Below, piece by piece: positions 7,782 to 15,755 of a stretch of DNA of 27,251 nucleotides. A program made the translations under genes and the position numbers. Under the pieces are notes generated by a model. That model made no database searches and was not told where the DNA came from. It saw only the letters and a program-made list of their open reading frames with translations. Source of the stretch: Bacillota bacterium (lineage in GTDB: Bacteria > Bacillota_A > Clostridia > Lachnospirales > Lachnospiraceae); the NCBI GenBank assembly GCA_023443925.1, contig JAEZSL010000350.1, positions 1 through 27,251 on the forward strand. The letters are read 5' to 3'. The stretch's first letter is position 1; each line of letters starts with the position of its first letter.

Positions 7782-7834
7782 AAAAAACAGGCCAAAAATG
7801 CAAGTTATCTGCTGGTTTTTGGCCTGTTATGATT
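7782..7834. terminator. Strong shared terminator
   Basis: A perfect 13-bp stem (AACAGGCCAAAAA 7786-7798 with TTTTTGGCCTGTT 7816-7828) and a 17-nt loop. Read on the minus strand it is followed by a T-run (six T, complement of 7782-7787), so it fits best as the end of the anti-sigma transcript. On the plus strand only a weak T-tract follows. Confidence 0.8.
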
Positions 7835-7960
7835 TTGTGATCGATATTGAGTATGGAAAAACTCTATTATGTCTTTTAAGTGTATGAGCTTTCTGGATAA
7901 ATCGCAAACTTCAATTTTAAAAGAATACAAATAATACAAATAATAATCAGGAATAATAAT

Positions 7961-9649
7961 TTATTTATCCGGCAGATTAATTACCGTCTCATTTATAGTA
8001 AGAGATTTTACCGTATCTGAGTTAATTAAAACCGGCAATAATGCTTTGCATGAAACCGTGTTCTGAACAAGATCATACCCGTAACTCTGGATAGGAATAA
8101 TGGTTCCATCCGCCAACCGAACTTCCAAGTGGTTAATTTCATAATTCTTTGGGTTTCCATCTGAAAATTTAAGTGAAAACGCAAGAGAGACAGGGGATAA
8201 TTCTATCGTTTCCAATGCCGCCACATCACCTACAGAAACATTGGACAACTTAATTTCTTCAACCGTATCTTTAAAGTTTAAATCAAAAGTAAATTTCCAA
8301 TTCCCTTCATATGCAGTATCATATGAACCGTCGCCCCCAAAGGCAAATAATAGATCCTTTAGTTCACTTTCATTTTTAATGCCACGAAGCATGTAACGTA
8401 TGGAGACAGCCTGTCCGTTCAGCAGGTCAGCCTGGTCTTTATCCCCGTTAATTTCGTAGAAATCCTCTGTCAACAGCCAGTATTTTAAGGAATACGATCG
8501 TATACTGCCGTTTCTTTTATTAATTAATTTCAGACTTCTGTTTTTTAATTCCTTTTCAGTAATTTCACCATGAAGATTAAAATTAACATAAAGGCTGTCT
8601 TCAATGATTCCCATGTTATTAACGGTCAGTTTTGGATACCTGTCGGTTAAAGGCACCTCCTTGCCGGTTTTTTTAAGCACATAAGATTCAAAAATACTGC
8701 CATTGCTTTTCAGTTCCTGGACTCCGGCTTCAAACTCCGTTTGTGAAATTTCCTTTGCGTCATATTTTTCCCGGAGAGTTTTCAGGTTTTCAAGTCCACC
8801 TTTAACAATTGAACTATAACCATAATGAAAATAATCGTTCTCTTCAGGTGGTTGGAATTGTTGCAGGATATCACGTATGTCTCCTGGCATGGTAAGGGAA
8901 GTGATCTCATTATTATTTCTTTTGAAATCTGTAAGTGTGAGTTTAAGGGTGTGTCCCGTAATATTTTTAATCTGCTCTTCTGTAATGATTTCATCAATTA
9001 AGAAAGTTGCTTTTCCGGGTTGTTTCCCGTCATCAATCCGAAGGGTATCTGTATATTGACCCAGGATCTGGTCATCAATCTGAAGGTATACTTTGTCAAA
9101 CGTATAAGAGTTTATTTGATTCTGTTCTTCTCCGGAGAAAGCCTTCCCGTCTACCGTCTCCACATCAAAAGCGATATAGACTGCATTCCGGTCACCCACC
9201 AATCCCCGGGCTGTGATAATTAAACCGTTGCTGCTTACTTTTTGCTGCAGAATAGTACCGGCTTTTGACAGAAACTCGTTATTTTCTCCGGTGGGCTGTG
9301 TCTTAAGTGGATTCTTTTCTCCGGCTGCTATGGTATCACCTGAAGTTTTACTATCCGGCAAAGGCTTTCCAGCCGAAGAAATCGATGCGGAGGAATCAGG
9401 TGTGGCAGGTTCTTTAAAAAAGTTATGGAAAATTTCATTCATGGAGAAAATCTTTGCCGCTGCTGTAATAGTGGTTGCAAATAACAGTACCAGTATAATT
9501 ACTGCCACCGGCTGCAGAAATTTCTTCCTGAGCGGATATTTTTGGTTTGAATTGCCCTGGCGGTATTTCTCTAAGACGGATTGTTTTATTTCATCCGAAA
9601 CATGGATATCTTTTAATGCCTTAACATATTCCTCGTGATTAAGTTTCAT
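7961..9649 (-). CDS. Membrane anti-sigma factor, DUF4179-type
   Basis: A 562-residue protein encoded directly after an ECF sigma gene. Residues 1-43 are a short cytoplasmic sigma-binding region, residues ~47-66 (PVAVIILVLLFATTITAAAK) form one membrane helix, and the rest is outside. After a Ser/Pro/Thr-rich linker (~80-125) come DUF4179/DUF5643-like beta-rich segments (GTILQQKVSSNGLIITARGLVGDRNAVYIAFDVET and later repeats of the same style). The start overlaps the sigma gene by 11 bp and has AGGAGG at 8 nt, so the two are translationally linked. The role is to hold the sigma factor at the membrane until an envelope signal releases it; the signal is unknown. No protease site can be assigned. 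Confidence 0.85.
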   Translation of the reverse strand: MKLNHEEYVKALKDIHVSDEIKQSVLEKYRQGNSNQKYPLRKKFLQPVAVIILVLLFATTITAAAKIFSMNEIFHNFFKEPATPDSSASISSAGKPLPDSKTSGDTIAAGEKNPLKTQPTGENNEFLSKAGTILQQKVSSNGLIITARGLVGDRNAVYIAFDVETVDGKAFSGEEQNQINSYTFDKVYLQIDDQILGQYTDTLRIDDGKQPGKATFLIDEIITEEQIKNITGHTLKLTLTDFKRNNNEITSLTMPGDIRDILQQFQPPEENDYFHYGYSSIVKGGLENLKTLREKYDAKEISQTEFEAGVQELKSNGSIFESYVLKKTGKEVPLTDRYPKLTVNNMGIIEDSLYVNFNLHGEITEKELKNRSLKLINKRNGSIRSYSLKYWLLTEDFYEINGDKDQADLLNGQAVSIRYMLRGIKNESELKDLLFAFGGDGSYDTAYEGNWKFTFDLNFKDTVEEIKLSNVSVGDVAALETIELSPVSLAFSLKFSDGNPKNYEINHLEVRLADGTIIPIQSYGYDLVQNTVSCKALLPVLINSDTVKSLTINETVINLPDK

Positions 9650-10139
9650 AGTAACAGCCTCCTATCATTTTTTTTAACATGGATCTGCCCCGGTTTAGCT
9701 GGGTTGTTACCGAAGACTCACTTCGTTTTAATATACGGGCTATTTCCTTAACGGAATATTCTTCATAATAAAATAAATGGATTACCTCCCGGTACTTTTC
9801 CGGCAGTTCCATAACCGCCTGGAAAAGGGAGTCCTCCTGGAAGATATCAGCTGTGTCATTCTGAATTTCTTCCATTACAACGGTTCTTTTAAACCAGTTG
9901 GATAAGTACAAACTTTTACAGCAATTGATTGTGGTACGGATAAACCAGGCTTTGGTGTGTTCTGCATTCTGGAATTCCGGTTTTCTTTTAAAAAAGCGTA
10001 AGAAAACTTCCTGATAAATATCATCCGCATCATATTTATTTTTGGTGTAGGTGTATGCAAGTTTATATACGGTATCCGATTGGCTCTGTATAGTTGATTC
10101 AATGGCTGCTTCGTCCTGTTTTACTGGTTCCGTATTCAT
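9639..10139 (-). CDS. RNA polymerase ECF sigma factor (sigma-70 family)
   Basis: A 166-residue group-4 sigma factor. Region 2 covers roughly residues 15-85 (VYKLAYTYTKNKYDADDIYQEVFLRFFKR, with the DADDIYQEVF polymerase-binding signature). Region 4 covers about 105-160 (MELPEKYREVIHLFYYEEYSVKEIARILKRSESSVTTQLNRGRSMLKK, a helix-turn-helix that reads the -35). It lacks regions 1 and 3, as ECF factors do. An AAAGGAGG site at 7-nt spacing fixes the start. It is the first gene of a two-gene operon with its membrane anti-sigma factor. It probably drives its own promoter and an envelope-stress regulon (family knowledge). Confidence 0.95.
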   Translation of the reverse strand: MNTEPVKQDEAAIESTIQSQSDTVYKLAYTYTKNKYDADDIYQEVFLRFFKRKPEFQNAEHTKAWFIRTTINCCKSLYLSNWFKRTVVMEEIQNDTADIFQEDSLFQAVMELPEKYREVIHLFYYEEYSVKEIARILKRSESSVTTQLNRGRSMLKKMIGGCYYET

Positions 10140-10152
10140 TCCTTTACCTCCT

Positions 10153-10192
10153 TTACTGATAATACTTTCAAAATCAGTAAAATGTCACAAGA
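10153..10192 (-). promoter_or_regulatory. Possible autoregulated ECF promoter with an inverted repeat
   Basis: Minus-strand TGTGACATTTT resembles the TGtaAC-plus-T-run -35 element of ECF promoters, but a clear -10 is not seen. TTACTGAT (10153-10160) and ATCAGTAA (10173-10180) are perfect 8-bp arms immediately upstream of the ribosome binding site. They could form an operator or a leader hairpin. Confidence 0.35.
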
Positions 10193-10304
10193 ATTATTAC
10201 TATCTATACTTTAATGGATTTCAGGTATTAAATCCAAATATATTTCCAAAAAATTCATGGCTGTATTAAAAGCTAAGAGTAATTTGATTTAAATATATAA
10301 GGAA

Positions 10305-10372
10305 GTAGAAAGGATAAGCACGTAGAAATGATAAGCAAGTTGGAATGATAAGAAAGTAAAAATGATAAGTTT
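10305..10372. repeat. 17-bp tandem repeat, four copies
   Basis: Four contiguous 17-bp units of the form GTAGAAATGATAAGCAA (10305-10321, 10322-10338, 10339-10355, 10356-10372) share the core AATGATAAG. They are noncoding and lie upstream of the sigma operon on its far side. From 10373 to 10600 I see nothing else clear. Confidence 0.85.
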
Positions 10373-10600
10373 TATTCGTATTAGGAGTTTAAGACAAGGG
10401 GATATCAATATAGGGAATTTCAGTGATTATGAGTATCAGGAGTTATGAGAGGTATGGTATGGAACTCTCTTTTAAGGGTTCTTTCTCCTATTATTCTTAT
10501 AGAATATTAAAGCATGTGTTTGTATATGGTATGATAAATGAAAAACTAATCTCCCAGTTATGATTAGGAGAATAGTGTAAGTGGAGACGGTAAAGATATA

Positions 10601-10725
10601 ACAAAAAAGCCTCCTATGATAAAATGAGAATGGTGTCACAAGCCAAACTCAAAAATAGGAGGTGGTCCAAATGGACAATAAAAGAACCACCTCATTTGAT
10701 ACGCTCTAACGTGAAAGATTGGCAC
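10601..10725 (+). pseudogene. Transposase-like 5' remnant of an insertion sequence
   Basis: TAGGAGGTGG is followed by ATG at 10671, opening MDNKRTTSFDTL, then a TAA, then RERLALIN in the same frame. The restored frame (…SFDTL-x-RERLALIN) looks like the N-terminus of an IS30-like or similar transposase, but it is cut off after ~20 codons by the end of the next gene. The ribosome binding site can pair either with CCTCCTAT upstream (10610-10617 with 10655-10662) or with ACCACCTC downstream (10659-10666 with 10686-10693), as seen at IS ends that mask translation. The family is not certain. Confidence 0.35.
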
Positions 10726-10728
10726 TAA

Positions 10729-11160
10729 TTAATCCTGCCTTTTAAGCTTTATACTCTCTTTATTATCTTGCCACTGAATAGATAAATCCATTTCTTTATC
10801 AAATGTAATCTTGAAGGCATCAGCATTCATTATATTACCTGTATGAAAATTGCCGACACCTTGAAGTTCTTGCGGAAATGAACTTTCAGTTTTCATAGAA
10901 TTACCATTTAATTGATATTCTATAGGTCCTATTTTTTGAGTTAGTTCATTTGGGCTATTAACGTCAAAAATATATTGAATAGAAAGTGAATCATAATATG
11001 TGGATTCCACTTTAGTTATAGAATAAGTAACCAACCATGAATTACTTTGGCCAAGATAAAAGTAAGTATTTTTATCTTCGGTCACTTTCTTATTCGAGCA
11101 ACCAGTCATAGATAATAATAACATTGCTATTACGAAAACAAATAAATTAATTTTTTTCAT
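10729..11160 (-). CDS. Small lipoprotein of unknown function
   Basis: A 143-residue exported lipoprotein with MKK start, hydrophobic core LFVFVIAMLLLS and lipobox MTGC with Cys21. The mature part (about 122 residues) is beta-rich in appearance (SWLVTYSITKVESTYYDSLSIQYIFD; AFKITFDKEMDLSIQWQDNKESIKLK) and resembles small Firmicute lipoproteins with an immunoglobulin-like fold, but no family can be named. AGGAGG with 5-6 nt spacing supports the start. It is monocistronic between two decayed regions. A long imperfect hairpin lies in its leader (11180-11230). Confidence 0.75.
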   Translation of the reverse strand: MKKINLFVFVIAMLLLSMTGCSNKKVTEDKNTYFYLGQSNSWLVTYSITKVESTYYDSLSIQYIFDVNSPNELTQKIGPIEYQLNGNSMKTESSFPQELQGVGNFHTGNIMNADAFKITFDKEMDLSIQWQDNKESIKLKRQD

Positions 11161-11179
11161 TCATATCCTCCTCACGGTG

Positions 11180-11230
11180 ATTTCAAATTGTAAACTATGG
11201 CGAAGTATATCCTCGCTACCATTTTGAAAT
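11180..11230 (-). promoter_or_regulatory. Leader hairpin of the small lipoprotein gene
   Basis: ATTTCAAA (11180-11187) and TTTGAAAT (11223-11230) are perfect arms. The inner parts (ATGGCGAAG and CCTCGCTACCAT) also pair with a small bulge, giving one long stem just upstream of the ribosome binding site. It has no terminal T-run, so it is more likely a leader structure or an operator. Confidence 0.35.
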
Positions 11231-11426
11231 TGTTGCTCTGCATAATATGCTCATTATCATATGTTTTTTGTCCTATGAGGAAACGACAGCATCAGTTAAT
11301 CGTTAAAGTTTTATTCTCTCTATAAATCTGTATTATGATGACTATTAAATGTGGAAATATTCCAGTAAATACATTATAATGTATGGTATATGGAAAAGAA
11401 ATATCAATTGTCTACAAAATATATAA

Positions 11427-11561
11427 GATTATTCCTGGCGGGGAGCCAATGTGGATTTTGGCATAAACGGAGGGATATTTCCCGCTAAACATATCGATAC
11501 CTCCGATAAGATGGAGGAAGAGAGAAGGCTTGCTTATGTAGCCTTTACCAGGGTGGAATAG
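11427..11561 (+). pseudogene. Internally deleted remnant of a UvrD-type helicase
   Basis: One frame reads DYSWRGANVDFG, then INGGIFPAKHIDTSDKMEEERRLAYVAFTRVE, then a stop. The first part matches helicase motif III (compare SIYKFRGAN in pcrA of this window). The second matches the GIFP...EEERRLxYVxxTRA motif VI region. In a whole protein these lie about 300 residues apart, so an internal deletion joins them. A stop lies just upstream (11424-11426) and no start is present. The sequence differs from the local pcrA, so it derives from another helicase gene. Outside it, 11562-11795 contains two hairpins (GTAGTGAATTAT/ATAATTCAACTAC at 11676-11707; ATTGGTTT/AAACCAAT at 11756-11775). Confidence 0.6.
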
Positions 11562-11795
11562 GCAGGAGCGTGGATATTAACCGTGAGAACTCAACTTGCA
11601 TCATTCAATTTGAATCCATGGAAATAACCAGGAATATCAGTTTTAAAATTAGGTTGGGCATATCGGTCATCAAGAGTAGTGAATTATGAAGTGCATAATT
11701 CAACTACCTATTAAAGCTTTATCCCAAGAGAGGCTTATCATATGTATGGGTGTTAATTGGTTTTATGAAACCAATAATATAAAGGGGGTTGCAGG

Positions 11796-12710
11796 ATGTA
11801 TTTTAAGGAAGAAATTAACGGTTGGGATTCCTGGGGAAGGGTTTTTAATTCCTTAGCAGCTTTTCGGGAGCTGGTTCAGGCCATATTTGAAAAAGAAGGA
11901 ATTCAGGTATGTGAGGATATAGAAAATCTGACGCCTGGTACCAATGCGGTATTTAAAGCCGGTGACATTGTAATAAAAATATTTGCCCCGGACGAGTCGG
12001 GGTTAGGAACAGAAACTGATTATCAGACAGAATTGTCAGTAATGAAGCATCTGGGTGAAAAGGGGGTTGCGGCGCCTGGAATCATAGCCTGCGGTGAAAT
12101 AAAGGACAGATACCTGTTCCGTTATATCCTGATGGAATATGCTAAAGGAGAGGAAGCAGGCAGGGTTCTGCCCAGCTATAAAGCAGAGCAGAAAAAAGAG
12201 ATCGTTAAGCAGTTAAAAAGGGTACTTAAAATTTTAAATCAGCCGGCGGAAGAACTCCTGCCAAAGCGGGATTTAAAGAAACAGGCCGCCGAAAACTTTC
12301 GTCTTAAGGGATTGTCAGAGACACTGATTCAGGAACTGGGAGCTTGTGTACAAAAGCAGGAGATCAGCAATTGCTGTCTGGTTCACGGAGATATTACGGG
12401 TGAGAATGTATTGATTGATTCGGAAGGGTCATTACGGCTCATTGACTTTGCGGATTGTAACCTTGCTCCGGCTTATTATGAACTTGCCCCGATCATCTTT
12501 GAACTATTCCGGGGAGATAAGGAGTATGTATCCGCATTTGTTGGAGAAGAAACCCATGAAGAATTTTTTGAACAGTTAATGAAAGGACTGGCTCTTCATG
12601 ATTTTTGCGGCAATATTATCAAGGATTACCTGACAAGACTGCAGATTCCTTATGAAAGCGTTGCGAATCTGGAAGAATTAAGAGGGATAATCAGAAGTAA
12701 TATTTTTTAG
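11796..12710 (+). CDS. Phosphotransferase of the APH/choline-kinase superfamily
   Basis: A 304-residue kinase-fold enzyme. The catalytic loop VHGDITGEN has His197, Asp199 as likely base and Asn204. LIDFAD holds the metal-binding Asp217. The N-lobe includes LTPGTNAVFKAGDIVIKIF with the ATP-anchoring Lys, and MEYAKGEE is the hinge. These features place it in PF01636 (aminoglycoside/homoserine/choline kinase-like). The substrate cannot be read from the sequence; a small alcohol or drug is possible. AAAGGGGG at 7 nt supports the start. The next gene is 148 bp downstream on the same strand but seems separately started. Confidence 0.88.
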   Translation: MYFKEEINGWDSWGRVFNSLAAFRELVQAIFEKEGIQVCEDIENLTPGTNAVFKAGDIVIKIFAPDESGLGTETDYQTELSVMKHLGEKGVAAPGIIACGEIKDRYLFRYILMEYAKGEEAGRVLPSYKAEQKKEIVKQLKRVLKILNQPAEELLPKRDLKKQAAENFRLKGLSETLIQELGACVQKQEISNCCLVHGDITGENVLIDSEGSLRLIDFADCNLAPAYYELAPIIFELFRGDKEYVSAFVGEETHEEFFEQLMKGLALHDFCGNIIKDYLTRLQIPYESVANLEELRGIIRSNIF

Positions 12711-12858
12711 TTCTGAATATTACAGGAGCAATTTATATAACTGCAAGCCATTAGTCATAGATTAAAATTAGTTTAGGTCCTAATAATAAAAGTGGTTGAA
12801 GGTCTCATAGGTGATTAATATTTATAGTACATTTTAGAGGTAAAAAAGGGAAAACAGT

Positions 12859-13314
12859 ATGGACAAACATTTTACAGTATCTATTTTTATCGTGCATAAA
12901 GATAAAGTCTTACTGCATGTACATAAAAAGGCAAAGAAAATACTGCCTTTAGGCGGACATATTGAACCAAATGAATTGCCGGAGGAAGCATGTATGCGGG
13001 AAGTGCAAGAAGAATCCGGGTTAAAAATAAATCTTTACAATCCGCAAAATGAGCGGTTAAATAATGCATGTAGTTTGGATGGAGAAAGATTGTTAGTAAA
13101 TCCTAAATATACGATACTAAGTGAGATAAATTCGGAACATTATCATATAGATTTTGTTTATTATGCAACCGCAGAATCTTTTGACTTAATACCTGGCTAT
13201 GGGGAATCTGATTTGCTCATATGGTATAATAAAGAAGACTTATTAAGCGCGAATAACATTCAGCACAATATTTTGAATATGGCTAAGGAAGCTTTAGAAA
13301 TATTAGGTACATAA
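12859..13314 (+). CDS. Nudix hydrolase
   Basis: A 151-residue Nudix enzyme with a complete box. Gly33, five residues, Glu39, seven residues and then REVQEESGL (47-55) match Gx5Ex7REUxEExGU exactly, with Glu48, Glu51 and Glu52 as metal ligands. It probably hydrolyses a nucleoside diphosphate linked to another group; the substrate is unknown. The rest (HYHIDFVYYATAES...LLIWYNKEDL) is usual for the family. The ribosome binding site is AAGGG about 9 nt upstream. The end is followed after 160 bp by the terminator shared with the MFS gene. Confidence 0.93.
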   Translation: MDKHFTVSIFIVHKDKVLLHVHKKAKKILPLGGHIEPNELPEEACMREVQEESGLKINLYNPQNERLNNACSLDGERLLVNPKYTILSEINSEHYHIDFVYYATAESFDLIPGYGESDLLIWYNKEDLLSANNIQHNILNMAKEALEILGT

Positions 13315-13467
13315 TAATTTTAGATTAGTTATAAGAAATATAAAAAATTAATGATTAGAACCTTTGAATGAGTTCCCTTTCCCTTCCGTATTAATTACAG
13401 TACAAGAACAACGGTATTCTTTATAAAACCATACCTTTAACAACTTATCTATTTGTTAAGTTGAATA

Positions 13468-13515
13468 TAAAAAACACAGACTCATGGAATAAATTCCATG
13501 AGCCTGTGCTTTTTT
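13468..13515. terminator. Bidirectional terminator between Nudix and MFS genes
   Basis: CACAG and CTCATGGAA (13475-13479, 13481-13489) pair with TTCCATGAG and CTGTG (13494-13502, 13504-13508) around loop TAAA, with a single A/C mismatch. An A-run lies on the left and a T-run (13510-13515) on the right. It ends directly at the MFS stop codon. Confidence 0.9.
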
Positions 13516-14706
13516 CTATACCCCTTGTTTAACGGTATATTTCCTTCTTAATAACCGTATCCTGCTAAGCAATACTACCGGAAATACTATGGCAAAGAGC
13601 AGCCCTGTCTTTAAGCTTCCATCAAATACATCCGATAAGGTACCGACAACAGCGGGGCCGGCGGCACAGCCGATATCACCAGCCAGGGCGAGATAGGCAA
13701 ACATGGCGGTGCCTCCTTTGGGACAGTGGGAGCTTGCAAGGCTGAATACTCCTGGCCACATAATACCTACGGAAAGTCCGCACAGGCTGCAGCCAAGCAG
13801 TGACAGCAGCGGAAAGGGTGAGAATACCGCCAGAAGATAGCTGAACACACACAGGATACTGCTGAAGGAGATGAATTTCTTCAGATCAATGGTTTCTCCG
13901 TATTTGCCGTAAAAGGTTCTTGAGATTCCCATGAATATGGCAAACATACACGGCCCTAACAGATCACCAAGAGTTTTGGATACCTTTAAACCGGATTCTG
14001 CAAAGAAGGAAGCCCACTGGCTCATGGACTGTTCCGAAGCCCCGGAACATATCATCATAACAATGAAAATCCAGAATAATTTCATAGAGAATAAGCTCCG
14101 AACAGGCAGACTCTCGTCTTTTTCACCAAGTGTATTAACAGGTACCCGGGTGAAGAATATGGCATTAGCGAACGGAACCAAAGCCCAGAGCAGGGGAAGG
14201 TAATTCCAATGCTTCAATCCCACTGTAACAAAATACAGAGTGGATAATACGACAACCAGAACCTGACCCCAGCAGTAAAAAGAATGCAGCAGACTCATTG
14301 CTGAGGACTTCTCATCCGTTGGCAGGGCTTCTACTATAGGACTAATCAATACTTCAATTAAACCACCACCCACGGCATACAAAGAGATAGCAAGCATCAG
14401 TCCGGTGTATGGACGGTCAAACCAGTACGGGAATATACCAAGGCCCACTAATCCCAGGAATGCGAAAACATGTGCCGCTACGATACATACCTTATAGCCG
14501 ATTCGTTCCACGTATTTTGCCGATACGAAGTCCACTAACATCTGAATACCAAAATTAAAGGTTATTAAAAAACCAATCTGCTCCAGCGAAATAGAGAACT
14601 CCTTCTGGAAAGTTACAAAAAGCAAAGGAGCCAGGTTATTTACGATCGCTTGGGTAATATATCCAATATAGCTGGCATAAAGTGTCTGTCTGTATTTTCT
14701 GTTCAT
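13516..14706 (-). CDS. MFS transporter
   Basis: A 396-residue major facilitator with about twelve hydrophobic segments in two six-helix halves (first SYIGYITQAIVNNLAPLLFV; later CMFAIFMGISRTFYGKYGE with the loop 8-9 motif, GIMWPGVFSLASSHCPKGGTAMFAYLALAGDIGCAAGPAVVG). The pattern SLEQIGFLITFNFGIQMLVDFVSAKYVERIGYK is the loop 2-3 signature of the FucP/YfkF-like branch. The substrate is unknown. ATG 14706 is chosen with GAAAGGA 12 nt upstream; the longer reading overlaps the regulator gene. It lies 47 nt after the AraC-type gene and is probably cotranscribed, so an exported drug or imported sugar may be the inducer (inference). Confidence 0.9.
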   Translation of the reverse strand: MNRKYRQTLYASYIGYITQAIVNNLAPLLFVTFQKEFSISLEQIGFLITFNFGIQMLVDFVSAKYVERIGYKVCIVAAHVFAFLGLVGLGIFPYWFDRPYTGLMLAISLYAVGGGLIEVLISPIVEALPTDEKSSAMSLLHSFYCWGQVLVVVLSTLYFVTVGLKHWNYLPLLWALVPFANAIFFTRVPVNTLGEKDESLPVRSLFSMKLFWIFIVMMICSGASEQSMSQWASFFAESGLKVSKTLGDLLGPCMFAIFMGISRTFYGKYGETIDLKKFISFSSILCVFSYLLAVFSPFPLLSLLGCSLCGLSVGIMWPGVFSLASSHCPKGGTAMFAYLALAGDIGCAAGPAVVGTLSDVFDGSLKTGLLFAIVFPVVLLSRIRLLRRKYTVKQGV

Positions 14707-14753
14707 AGGGATTGGGAATCCTTTCAATATTATAGTTAAGTTCATAGCTGCAG

Positions 14754-15644
14754 TTAAAGTATGGATATGGGATAATATAAATCGCATTCGCAATATTGCT
14801 TGTTGCATTTGGAATAGTCAATATATTCAAACCGGAAATCTTCCCGTAAATCAAAATGAATCGTCGGCATCCAGGTATTAAATATAGAACTCCAGATCTT
14901 AACCAGTTTCAGGGAGGAAATGTCTTCCGGACGGTGAGGTCCCATATAAGTAAAAACACCGTACTTATGGGGCGTAATCTTTTTTACTTTCATGTCAGGC
15001 GGAACAATACTGTTGGAATCGACCTGAACAGAGGGCTGGTAATAGGTATAAGTACTAAAGTCCGGGGGAACGGTTGTAAAACCAATATAAATATCTTTAT
15101 TTACCGGATTGGCGATACGGGGGCGGTGCTGATAGAAAAACTCCACTCCGTAACGGTTAGCGGTCTGGTTTACCCGGTTATCCTCCACGTCCACTTTGTA
15201 TTCCAGTCCGGCAATGGAAAATGCCGGATGGATGGTTATGGAGCGGAAAAAAACAAGCCCGTCTCCGGCCTGCTGCATAAAATCTGCGTTGAAGCGGTCC
15301 AGTATATGCAGCGGAGTAGGGTTTTTCCGCCATTTTGCGGGAGTAGTATGAAACTCTTCCTTAAAAACCCGGTTATAGGTATGAGTACTTCCAAAGGAAA
15401 ATTTAGAGGATATGAAATCAAGATTACTATGCTCCCGTATAAGGTCAGCCAGGGAAAGTGCAATTCTTCTTCTGCGGACATATTCCATTATGCCGGTTGA
15501 AGTGGCCCCTTTCCATATCCGGAGCAGGTGAAATTTCGTAATATTGACATTCTCTGAGATATTATCCAGATTCAGCTCTTCTAACAGATTATCTTCAATA
15601 TAATCAGTTGTATTCTTAATAATTTCCAGTAAATAGTTATCCAT
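14754..15644 (-). CDS. AraC-family regulator with GyrI-like effector domain
   Basis: A 296-residue activator. Residues ~1-105 carry the double helix-turn-helix of AraC/XylS (DNISENVNITKFHLLRIWKGATSTGIMEYVRRRRIALS; FISSKFSFGSTHTYNRVFKEEFHTTPAKWRK). Residues ~130-296 form a GyrI-like/SOUL-type small-molecule binding domain (HPAFSIAGLEYKVDV; FRFEYIDYSK), as in Rob and BmrR-type drug sensors. An AGG site 7-8 nt before ATG 15644 fixes the start. It is followed by the MFS gene, and the nucleotidyltransferase gene is divergent from a shared palindromic control region. It probably senses a compound and activates both sides (inference). Confidence 0.92.
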   Translation of the reverse strand: MDNYLLEIIKNTTDYIEDNLLEELNLDNISENVNITKFHLLRIWKGATSTGIMEYVRRRRIALSLADLIREHSNLDFISSKFSFGSTHTYNRVFKEEFHTTPAKWRKNPTPLHILDRFNADFMQQAGDGLVFFRSITIHPAFSIAGLEYKVDVEDNRVNQTANRYGVEFFYQHRPRIANPVNKDIYIGFTTVPPDFSTYTYYQPSVQVDSNSIVPPDMKVKKITPHKYGVFTYMGPHRPEDISSLKLVKIWSSIFNTWMPTIHFDLREDFRFEYIDYSKCNKQYCECDLYYPISIL

Positions 15645-15690
15645 ATTTTTACCTGACCCAGCAATTTTTGTCCTTTTTTTAAAAAATAAG

Positions 15691-15710
15691 TGTAGTATAA
15701 TTATACCACA
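15691..15710. promoter_or_regulatory. Divergent control region: palindrome with overlapping -10 boxes
   Basis: Between the divergent genes a 20-bp near-perfect palindrome (TGTAG, TATAATTATA, CCACA) contains TATAAT on the plus strand (15696-15701) and TATAAT on the minus strand (15700-15705). Minus-strand TTGTTC lies 16 bp upstream of its -10. The plus -35 is only a T-run. Binding here would affect both promoters at once. Confidence 0.55.
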
Positions 15711-15755
15711 ATTTGTAAGAAGAACAAGCGTTTTGTTCTGGGAAGGTGGAAAGGT

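Noticed and set aside
9213..9638. 141-codon plus-strand frame opposite the anti-sigma gene
   Set aside because: It is fully inside the anti-sigma gene, with no ribosome binding site or family features.
14856..15500. 214-codon plus-strand frame opposite the AraC-type gene
   Set aside because: It lies opposite a clear AraC double helix-turn-helix and lacks a ribosome binding site.
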